From: RI-153 sp963721725
GTDB lineage: Bacteria; Chloroflexota; Anaerolineae; Caldilineales; Caldilineaceae
NCBI GenBank assembly: GCA_963721725.1
Contig: CAVRLX010000026.1
Coordinates: 11,468-75,467, forward strand
Length of the DNA stretch: 64,000 nt
Reading direction: 5' to 3'
Under the pieces are notes generated by a model, which was not told the origin of the DNA, ran no database searches, and saw only the letters and a program-made list of their open reading frames with translations. Positions 55,505 through 64,000 of this stretch are shown here, piece after piece (position 1 is the stretch's first letter; each line of letters begins with the position of its first letter). Position numbers and translations under genes: made by a program.

Positions 55505-56395
55505 TGATTGTCCAATCTCCTAAAAATCCCTACAGCCACTTAACAGTAAAAGAACGACAGTGGCCCTCATTCCCAACGAAACAACTCTTTGAGCGCGGAA
55601 TGATTCAGGGAAAAGTATTCGGATTTTGGTTGCGGCATTGGGGTCGATGTGAAATTTTTGAAGACAAAAGGTTACGACATTACAGGCTATGATCCACACT
55701 ATGCGCCAAATTATCCCACTGGACGTTTTGATACGATCCTTTGTCATTACGTGCTGAATGTTTTATTGCCTGAAGAACAGGTCGCTGTGCTGATGGCTGT
55801 ATCGGAGTTACTTCAACCAAGCGGGAAGGCTTACTTCACCGTCCGTCGGGACATTAAACGAACAGGGTTCAGAGTTCACCCAAAGTACGATCAAAAGATC
55901 TATCAGTGCAACGTGGTTTTGCCCTTTAAGAGTGTTATTCAGGCCGAACATTGCGAAGTTTACGAATATCAACATTTCAATCGACTTATACATGAAAGCA
56001 ATGATGATTGTCCTTTTTGTTCGCCCTCAGAAGAAAGAGAATTGATTTCTGAATCAGCCACGGTTTATGCCTTGTTGGACAAATATCCTGTATCTCCAGG
56101 TCATACGCTCATTATCCCCAAACACCATTCCTCATCATACTTTGACTTGTCAGACAAAGTGCGAACTGCATGTTGGTTAATGGTTGACCGAGCCAAATTA
56201 TTGCTTTCAGAAAGATTTCAGCCAGACGGATTCAACATCGGGATCAATGTAGGTAGTGTAGCAGGTCAAACGGTTCCGCATGTCCATATACACTTAATCC
56301 CGCGTTATGCTGGAGATGTAGAAAATCCAGTGGGTGGCGTTCGCAATATAATCCCTGGTCTGGAGACTATTTACAAAGTGCTAAACATTAGGTGA
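55504..56395 (+). CDS. Fused SAM methyltransferase-HIT protein (frameshifted)
   Basis: ~297 residues after correcting one extra base near 55620 (GTATTCGGATTTTGG). The N-terminal part is a class I methyltransferase: SAM motif I FGCGIGVDVKFL in the corrected frame, GYDITGYDPHYAPNYP (acidic loop) and FDTILCHYVLNVLLPEEQ. The C-terminal ~120 residues are a HIT nucleotide hydrolase: DCPFCS, YPVSPGHTLIIPKHH, GFNIGINVGSVAGQT and the triad HVHIHLIPRY. From memory, the same fusion exists in cyanobacteria beside HNH proteins. HIT domains cleave nucleotide phosphoramidates or dinucleotides; target of the methyltransferase unknown. Confidence 0.75.
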
Positions 56396-56680
56396 TTCTC
56401 AGTCCACTTTGTACAAAGATGGAAAGAGAGGGAGTAGGTTAAGCTGCATGGAATCCTAACGACCAAGAAGGTGTCCAGATGCTCAACCTACTCTCTCCTA
56501 TTATGACACTGTTGGATCCATTTCGCCCAATTTTTCATGAGTATACCTGGGACAAAGTGCAAGTCCTGTGTCGCCTGCACAACCCGAAATGCTTAAACTA
56601 CCAAAACCTTTCGTCCTGCGGCTGGTCAATTCTCTTGCTTATGCCGCCTGACTGTACAAAGTCGAGATGAGCAATCCATA
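56391..56680 (+). mobile_element. Internally deleted insertion sequence remnant (MITE-like)
   Basis: Terminal inverted repeats can be aligned: GATTCTCAGTCCACTTTGTA at the left and, on the other strand at the right, GATTGCTCATCTCGACTTTG. Inside, 56479-56600 encodes LLSPIMTLLDPFRPIF..TWDKVQVL, which I recognise as the N-terminus of a DDE-type transposase, cut off after ~35 residues. The transposase catalytic part is absent, so it cannot move by itself. It lies between the HIT gene and the NERD gene. The interval 56396-56717 holds nothing else. Confidence 0.6.
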
Positions 56681-56717
56681 GCACAACCTCACGCACTGCC
56701 ATTTTGAGGAGAAACTC

Positions 56718-59700
56718 ATGCCCGTCAATCTCATTTCCTGTGGTCCAACTGCCAATGAGAGCGAGGGAAAAAGTTTTAATCATATAAAGACCCGGCTCAT
56801 ATCAGAGGCAAGTGGTCATGATCTGATTCTTCTAACCAATCTCGCTTTCTCAATTACTCACGATTTGAAATCAGATGAAGTAGATCTGATAACAATCGGT
56901 CCTAGCGGTGTGCGGGTGATCGAGATAAAACACTGGAACGCCTCCTGGGTTAAGGCCAATACCCAGATTGTAGAGTGGAAGCGGAGCGTCTTGGCGGAAA
57001 AGCGCGCAAGATTGCCACAACACTACAGAGTATTCCCGATCTTCCATTTGTGTCTGGTGTCTTCTTGTTGTCAGAGGAGGGTGCCAAAATTAGAGATGTT
57101 GTAGGCCAGATAATTCGTGGTATCAAACTTTATGGCCTCAAGGAGTGGAAAGATGTTGTTGGGTTTAATGAGCCTTATCAACTCACTTCTCCGCAAATTT
57201 CGCTTCTTGCTAGTCGTCTCCAGCCGCATAGTAGTGTCGCTATTGATGGCTCGCTGAGAAGGCTGGCTGGCTATGTAAATTTAGAATTACAAAGCCCAAA
57301 AGAGAACCGGTTTCACCGGATCTATACAGGGCAACATCCCTCCCGGCGCGATCAGGTGGTGCTCTATCTCTATGATCTCTCGGCAGAAGATGCACCCAAT
57401 GCAGAAGAGAAGGCGAAACGGGCTTTTGAAGCGATTCATCGTCTTCAACTCATGCTTGGGGCACCCATAAAATCCTCGATTCTTATCAGGAAGCAGCCTG
57501 GATTCCCAGGAGAAATGTACTTTTTTACACTGGTTGATCCAGCAGCCCCCACCCTCCAGGAACGCATAACCGACAAGACATGGGATACTGATAGACGGCT
57601 AGTGTTCGCAAAAGCGAGCATCCAGGCGCTGAGCCAACTTCATGCTGACCAAGATGATCAACCTATGGTTCATCGCAACATAAATCCTCAAACACTTTTG
57701 GTTAACATGATAATAGCCCTGATTCACTGGCTTTGAATACACCCGTATTCCATCAGAAGTAAGCATCGCCTGAACGACGCCACCTGCAGATATCGATCAA
57801 AGAACCATGGCACCTGAAGTACGCTCCTTTGGGCGAACAGCCGCAGATCAACGATCAGATGTCTATTCGCTTTGTGCCTGTTTGCAGCTTCTCTTTGAAA
57901 ATTCGGAAAATTCACTCGCTGAAAAAGCATGGAAAATATTGACAGATGGAATCGTAGACAAGCCAGTTTCTCGCTCTTCCCTCAAAGATTTGGATTTAAG
58001 CCTTGTCCGTGTTGCTTGGGGAATCCGTTCCTATGCTGATTGCTCCACCAGCTAGGTTTTGGACCGAAGATCAAGACCTCTCATTCCGAGAAAACAGATA
58101 TCGTATTGTAGCCAAACTAGGATCTGGGGGAGAGGGGCAACATTTAAAGTGTTGCAACTGGATCATTCAACAGGTCAAGAACTAGGTACATACGTGGCTA
58201 AGGTTGCTCATGATGAGGAAAAGGGCAAACAGACACTTCGTGCCTACAGTCTTGTCCGGTCACACTTGAGACACACGGGGCTTTCTACAGTATTTGAAAT
58301 CTCGAATGTATGGCAGGAGAATGAATTTGTTGCACTGATGACATGGATACCTGGTGCTCCCTTAACAAAGGAGTACTCCCCCTGCTAGCCGAGGATCACC
58401 AGGAGGCATCGGGACAAGCACTGGCGTTACGCTGGTTGCGTGATTCCTGTGCAGCGCTCAAGAGTTTGCATATTAATAACTTGATTCATGGGGATGTGAG
58501 TCCACGGAATCTGATCGTAACAGGGAGTGAATTGGTACTAACGGATTATGATTTCGTGCAGAAAATCGGCGAACAGCGGAGGGGGCCCGGAACCCGTCTC
58601 GACCGTGCACCTTTGTCCCACCCAGCTTCGCCAGCGGATGACATCTTCGCCCTGGCAGCCAGTTTTTTTCATGTTCTTTTTGATAGAGAACCATTTTTGC
58701 AGGCAGATTTACAACATAAGACAAAAGGGCTGCACTGGGAAGGTCTTTTAACAGAAGAGTATTCAGGACTAACAGAGTTCTTGAAAAAGGCGACTGCGCC
58801 AGAGCCTGCCCAACGGTTCCAGTCAGTTGACGAAGCAATTCGTTTTCTTGCAGATATTGAGAAACCATCGTCTGAAGCATATCTGGGGGTAACCAGAGTG
58901 GAAAGAGATCTGCTTGCCACTCTGAGTGAACAACCATCCCATGATGGTCCTGTGTCACCTAAAAGTGATGCTGAGTCAGAGATGTCTGCAATGGAACCAG
59001 TACCTTTGATAACAACCAGCCGTAGCCCACAACATGTGCTTTGGCTCAAAGACGTGTTGCAATCATATCCAGGTTCACGTTGGGAAACCGTGAAACCCGG
59101 GGGCTGGACAGCTTGTTTGCGTCTCAGACCTACGTAGAAACAGCGCTGGGAAAAGACATTGATGCAGGATATTCAGGAGCGCCGAGTACGGCTTGTTGTG
59201 CTATGTGGCAACGCTGGTGACGGCAAAACAGCGCTGCTACAGCACCTGGCGGAGCGGCTCAATCTGGGACATCACTACTCATCAGAGCGTATTTTGGAAG
59301 GACAGGGAGCCGATGGGCCTTGGGTGCGCATTAATCTGGATGGATCGGCTGCATGGCAGGGGCGTTCGGCAGATGAGCTTCTTGACGAGTTTCTGCAACC
59401 TTTTCTATCTGGTCCCCCTGATGAAGACATTTTTCATTTGTTAGCAATTAATGATGGGCGTCTTTTGGAATGGATCGAAGGCGCAGAAAGAGCGCAAGGC
59501 GAAAAACCTCTCTTTTCTACTCTCTACAATATGCTGAACCGATACGGACGCAAAAGTTCATATCGTTCTGAAAATTCTTATGTACGGTTTGTTGGTCTCA
59601 ATGAACGTCTTCTTGTCGGCGGGATAGTGCCCAACCCCATCGCCCCAAATGAAAAAACAGTTGATACAGAGTTTCTCCATCGATTAACCGATCAACTTTA

Positions 59701-60819
59701 TGGAGGAGAAGAAGCCGCCGATCTTTGGATCCTTGTCTTCGCTGTACCGCCCAGGATCGCTGCGAGGTCTTCCGGGCGGCACGTTTTTTTGGTCCAGATA
59801 ATCTGCCCAGTGGCATCGAAACGGAGGTTTGGCATACGTCGCCGTCGTCGTTTGAGGCATTGCAAGCTGTCCACCTGCGCGGGATGATACTCACATTACC
59901 ATGCGTGAATTGCGGGCCGCGTTGGTCTACATTCTCTTCGGTGTTCGCTTCTGCGATGACTATCACACAAGTACACAGACGGATCTTATCCCTTACTGGG
60001 ATCGAGCCTTTGATGCTGATGCCCCGGCGCCCGCCAGGGGGAGGTACTCAGCGAGATGATTCGATTCGATCCCGGATTAGAAGCGCATCCCAAAATTGAC
60101 CGTATGCTATTAAATCAGATTCAACAAGAGGGGGATGAGCTACTCTTAGCGCCCAGAGTACAACTAGCCTCTGCACGACGACGTGCTGATTTTGAGTGGA
60201 CAGAAACCAAATTAGAGCAGGTTACCGATCAGCCCAATGCCCTGGGTTTGGCGGCGGGTCAAAGCTTGCAAATGTTCCGTGATCTGCCACTGGTGGATAA
60301 AGAAGAGGTGAAAAAACTTTGTGCCAAGCTGTGCGCAGGCATTTCTAGACTGGAAGATCTACCGTCCCAGCCTTAAACCGGCCTGGCGTTGTGCCTTTAC
60401 GAATTACTCCGCGCACGCGAACCGAGACTGCATTCTGGGTCGAGAAATCCATAGACGATTTTCGCCTGGAGGCGGATTTACTGCCAGAAACTTCAGGTGT
60501 GGAACATCTACACCGGCAGGTCTCCCTGATCTCTATCAGTATGCCAACGGGCAGGAAGAACGCTTACGCATGGGTGAACTCTTTCATCTGTTGTTGCAGT
60601 CCGGCTGACGGCTATCAATTAGGCGATGCATCCACAGATGATACCTTTACGCACCTCTCTATCTTCGTTCAGCGCCTGGTGCGGGAAGATGAGCAGACAT
60701 TGCTGGCGTGGACACCCATCCAGGATGAAGTGATCTACCAGATTGCTTCTGAAATTCAGCAAACCGCCAATGGCCCACAACAGCAGATGGCGATCACACC
60801 GCTCTCTCCGGGAGGTTAA
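56718..60819 (+). pseudogene. NERD / kinase-like / kinase / P-loop ATPase fusion, heavily frameshifted
   Basis: Read across frames, this is one protein of ~1,365 residues. It begins with a NERD nuclease-like domain (DEVDLITIGPSGVRVIEIKHW, PD-(D/E)XK-type), then a kinase-like domain whose catalytic loop is VHRNINPQTLLV (Asp replaced) with APEVRSFGRTAADQRSDVYSL. A second kinase follows: RYRIVAKLGSGG, YVAKVAH, IHGDVSPRNLIV and LTDYDF. After a linker comes a P-loop ATPase, VVLCGNAGDGKTALLQHLAERL, with a Cys pair in LRCTAQDRCEVF. Breaks occur near 56980, 57705, 57770, 58040, 58135, 58370, 59110, 59745, 60045 and 60375. ATG 56718 has GAGGAG upstream. NERD plus kinase recalls PglW of BREX; the ATPase end recalls DptF. 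Neither identity is certain. Confidence 0.65.
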
Positions 60820-60821
60820 CT

Positions 60822-62629
60822 GTGAGTACCAAAGAGAAAACTGCAAGAGACATTATTGAAGATGTGCTGACCCCGGTCACGGCTTGTGAGATTTGGACCG
60901 CCAACTATGACAAAGTGTTGCCCCTTTCCGTTAGGATTTTGATCTGACCGCTGTGCTGCCTGCCATTTTTTACATGTTTCGTTTTGGTTTTCGGCGAGGA
61001 AAGGGTAAATTCCTGGAGACCTTTGGCGGGAACACCGGCACCGCCAGAGAGCGTAAGCAAGCAGCGACTATTGAACGGATCGCCAGCGTATTAGCCCAGA
61101 GTGCTGAATTTGCTGGCTTTGAGGACGAAGCCACCCGGGCCATTTTGGGAGACCTGCTTCTGAGCTTCTGTCTGGAGAACCGCAAACGAGCACTGGGCCA
61201 GCAGGAGCAAGTGCAGCGGGTTGCCCCTGCACACTACATGTCCGGTTGGATTGATCTGCCAGATAGTGTTGTTCATTTACGACTTGTTCCTGAAATGGTT
61301 GTAGCTATGCTAGCAGACCAGAACGGCAAAGAGATTCGCCAGAGCCAGGCACAGGAACGAACCTGGTTTGCTGCGGACAAGGCTATGACGAAAACGTGTT
61401 GCTCAATGCCTTTGACCAGGGCATGGTCAGCAGTGGTCTGCTTGCCAACCGTACAACAGCCGATAGGTTTAATGAAGAGGCACGGATTGGGCTGGATCAA
61501 CTGCTCATGGTACGCCTGGCGCAACAGTTAAAAGAGGCTCCCTGATAAACTACGTGGTGCGATGATCGGATCTCCAATCAGCAACCGATCGCCGAACAGG
61601 CTGCCCGACGATTTTCTCAGGATATTCGCCGTTTTGTGCGCGAATATGCCAATGTTATTCCCCGCCATGCCTTTGTCGAATTGTTAGAATCATGCATGTC
61701 CATTGGCCTAACGACAATTGTTACCAGTGCCATAGATCTGAGCTTTGCCTGGGCAGAAACAGGCGAGATCCCGCCCCGCCAGGAACAGGTCCGCCAGAGC
61801 TATTTGTCGACTGTTCCAACGGTATGGATGAGGGGTTGCGCCGTCTATCAGAACAGTCTATGGATGACTTTCTGCGACGTAGCGAACGGTTTCCCGTGGG
61901 CGCTCATGGCCGGATGCGTCTGCTGGATTACAGCGCCCGCAACGACCGCAAGCTCCGCCAGCAAGAATTACTCACCGCTAGCAACTGAGTGGATCAACCT
62001 GTTACGTATCCGCTCGATGAACGGGGTGAGCGTGCCGAACAGATTCTGAATAACCTGGATGAGAAAGCTATTAGGCTGGTTGATGCCCTAGCCGAAGAGT
62101 ATTCGGTTGCTGCTGAAATTTTGAACAACGATGATACGGAACCCAACCCCGTCTGGCGTCTGGTCCGAAGCGCTCACCCTCCTGCAGGGGCGCAGTAATA
62201 CACAGATACAGGTTCTCAAACTTCTTGACTCTTCCCTCTTGGTTTCCCAACCCAATGGCATTGCCGACCAAGTGACGAGTGAACCGTAAAGAAGCTTCCA
62301 CTGGTAGACAAAGCCGGGATGTGCGTTCTCTGGTCTGAGCAACGCTACGCTGGACTATCTTGTCCACCTCTGGGTATTAAAGCCAGGCAATGGCGGTGGT
62401 CATATTTCATTCAAACATTTCCTGGGAATATTACAAGACTGTTATGGATTCTGTATCGATAGTGCCCCGCTACGGGGATGACCATTTCCAATGAAGAGTT
62501 GCAGCGAAATCGCCAGGTGCTGGAAAGACGCCTGCGCGTGATCTGGGCCTGCTGGTTGGCGTCAACGATGCCGAGGCCATGAAACATCTGCTACCACGAT
62601 TTGAACGCATTCAAGAGGAAGAATCATGA
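60822..62629 (+). pseudogene. Unknown partner protein of the NERD-kinase gene, frameshifted
   Basis: Starts at GTG 60822 right behind GGGAGG, two bases after the previous stop, and ends in an ATGA overlap with the next gene. Joined frames give ~600 residues: VSTKEKTARDIIEDVLTPVTACEIWT, LTAVLPAIFYMFRFGFRRGKGKFLETFGG, WIDLPDSVVHLRLVPEMVV, YDENVLLNAFDQGMVSSGL, PRHAFVELLESCMSIGLTTIV and the end LGLLVGVNDAEAMKHLLPRF. Mostly helical, with no catalytic motif I can name. Breaks occur near 60945, 61375, 61545, 61790, 61985, 62170 and 62560. The tight order with both neighbours shows it belongs to the same system. Function unknown. Confidence 0.55.
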
Positions 62630-64000
62630 GTTGGACAAACCTGCATGCGCAACTGACGGCACACACATTTGCAGAAATACTGGGCAAACGGAACGTGGCA
62701 GCATGGCCTTTGTCCGCTGTTTTATGCCTGATGTGGTAGAGAATACTTGCCGCTGACCCCTTGTTTACACCCACAGTCTGGAAGATCTACCGGGTGGCTG
62801 ATGTTTCGGATCAAACGGTGCGTACAATTACGGCTGACCAGGCTGTTGAACTGCGGGAGAGCAAAGGGCCAGCTACTGGCTCTGGTGGATACAGGGCGCG
62901 CAGGGGCTGGAATGGATGGTATCTACAGCGCTTCTGCGCAGGAAATAGATGAATCTCGCTTCTTTGAACGCGTACTTAAACTAGCTGGTGAAGCGATCAC
63001 TCGCCAGCGTTCGGGAACATTGCGCAAAGAGGCTGAACTGGCGATTAGAAGAGCTAGAGGGCATGGGGGACGGCATAGTATTTCTCTGTGGACCCAATTT
63101 GACTATCTGATCCAGGTGGCGACGGCTCAGAACCATCCTGGTGAATTACTTCATCTTTTGGGGTTGTGTCCGGTACAGCCCGTCGCGTGGAGATGGCCTG
63201 GGCTGATGCGCTGGTTACCTCAAGACGCCTGATTGAGCATTTGCTCAATAGTAGCAGCGCAGGCTTGAGCCCTACGCAGCGCATTAACAGTCTCAACTTG
63301 CTCCATCCATCTGACGATCAACGAAAAAAACTGGAACGTTTTTTGCGAAATGCGGCCACCCAGCCTCTACTGGAAGCATTAGGTGCTCTGGCTCAGCAAC
63401 CAGAGCTATGGGTAAATTCGCTACGTCTGGAGAGCACAGCCGAGTCGGTACAGAGCATTGAACTGCGCCTCTGGCGCACCGCAGGGGGGCGAATTGCCAA
63501 ATGGTCTGGATTGACTGAGGATAGCGAAAAGATGAGCCAATCCGCCTCTGTTTATTATGGATCCACAGGCCACCAGCAGCAGAGAGTACTCCAACTCAAA
63601 GTACAGTGGAAAGCGCACCCCAACACGTTGTGAAGGGATCGGTGCAATACCATGTACAGATGATGACAGATATGGATGAAGAGATTGCCTCTCGGGAAGT
63701 GATGCATAGCGCAACTACCTACGAGACCTGCTTTTTCACCAATGATGATTTTTCCCTGTTAGATGAAGATGCATTGGCGAATGCAAAGATTATTATTTCA
63801 GTCGTAGGGAATAGTGATATTGAGGCTGTGGAAAGCGAGGAGATTCGGATTAAATTTGGCAACCCGCCACAACAGGAAGCTTCCAGTGTTGCCAGCAAGG
63901 TGCGAGCGCTGGTTGAGGGAGCCATCGAGTTACAAAATTGGAGACGGTCTCAGCGTTAATTGCATCACATAGAGGTCTCGTTGAGGATAGCAGCGGCTAT
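62626..64000 (+). pseudogene. N-terminal part of a large unknown protein, frameshifted, runs off the window
   Basis: ATG 62626 has GAGGAA upstream and overlaps the previous stop by four bases. The composite sequence starts MSWTNLHAQLTAHTFAEILGK. It continues with WKIYRVADVSDQTVRTITADQAVELRE, LVDTGRAGAGMDGIYS, WTQFDYLIQVATAQNHPGELLHLLGL, LNLLHPSDDQRKKLERFLRNAATQPLLEAL and ends in a beta domain MTDMDEEIASREVMHS..FTNDDFSLLDEDAL..ESEEIRIKFG. Breaks occur near 62685, 62750, 62870, 63170 and 63630, and the right edge cuts the gene. Order and style suggest the large HerA/FtsK-type ATPase of a restriction module (DptH-like), but no ATPase motif is inside the window, so that is a hypothesis. Confidence 0.55.

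Noticed and set aside
56718..60819. Direct annotation as PglW (BREX type 2)
   Set aside because: NERD and kinase domains agree, but the C-terminal P-loop ATPase and the two following genes do not fit the BREX order, and no PglX/PglZ is seen.
62626..64000. Direct annotation as DptH
   Set aside because: Only the N-terminal part is visible and carries no ATPase motif; the resemblance is from memory and gene order only.

Overview
The window looks like a chromosome segment of a Chloroflexota bacterium, most likely of the Anaerolineae/Caldilineae type. The evidence is the GC-rich core, several cell-surface proteins with Thr/Pro-rich 'PTATPT'-style linkers carrying SH3b or LysM domains, an EF-G-like factor, and a nickel-lactate-racemase-like protein. 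This assignment is inference from gene content; there is no rRNA in the window to prove it.

Layout. 1-12.4 kb (mostly +): tail of a YprB-like exonuclease, an SCP2 protein, iron alcohol dehydrogenase, PolX, an SH3b protein, tRNA-Lys(CTT), a radical SAM protein that reads through TGA as selenocysteine (CUAEP tail), a DUF2087 protein, nicotinate phosphoribosyltransferase, MgtC, MiaB and a Ca2+/cation antiporter. 12.6-30.5 kb: DEAD-box helicase, SH3b lipoprotein, LarA-like protein, LysM protein, LysE exporter next to a DUF983 protein, a quinate-dehydrogenase-like/AONS-like pair, a hydrolase, RmlD-like reductase, GT2 glycosyltransferase, U32 peptidase (RlhA-like), a NeuD-like acyltransferase and a second SH3b lipoprotein. 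30.5-47.3 kb (mostly -): serA-argS, polA, a membrane glycosyltransferase, two HPt proteins, an EF-G-like GTPase, dtd, ogt, a histidine phosphatase, a PH-domain protein and MscS. 47.3-53.7 kb: a very long protein made of three solute-binding domains directly coupled to MscS, then a Tat-exported two-subunit molybdenum hydroxylase.

From about 54 kb the DNA changes: lower GC, repeats, a transposon remnant and genes typical of defence islands. These are an HNH nuclease coupled to a methyltransferase-HIT fusion, then a three-gene set that runs off the right edge. The set comprises a ~1,365-residue NERD/kinase/kinase/P-loop protein, an unknown partner, and the N-terminus of a large unknown protein. 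All are broken by many frameshifts, so the region is either decaying or poorly sequenced.

Two dispersed repeat systems run through the chromosomal part. The first is a family of intergenic hairpins whose arms are built of tandem heptanucleotides (at least seven loci, plus two runs inside coding genes). The second is an ~85-bp palindromic element with terminal CTATTCAGGT and a conserved GTGCGACGCACTCGCCA arm (four copies, one inverted, one nested in a heptamer hairpin). Convergent gene pairs are separated by unusually long perfect hairpins that should act as two-way terminators. Single frameshifts also interrupt several otherwise normal genes (pncB, antiporter, helicase tail, U32, NeuD, solute-binding protein, iorB-like), which suggests residual indel error in the assembly.
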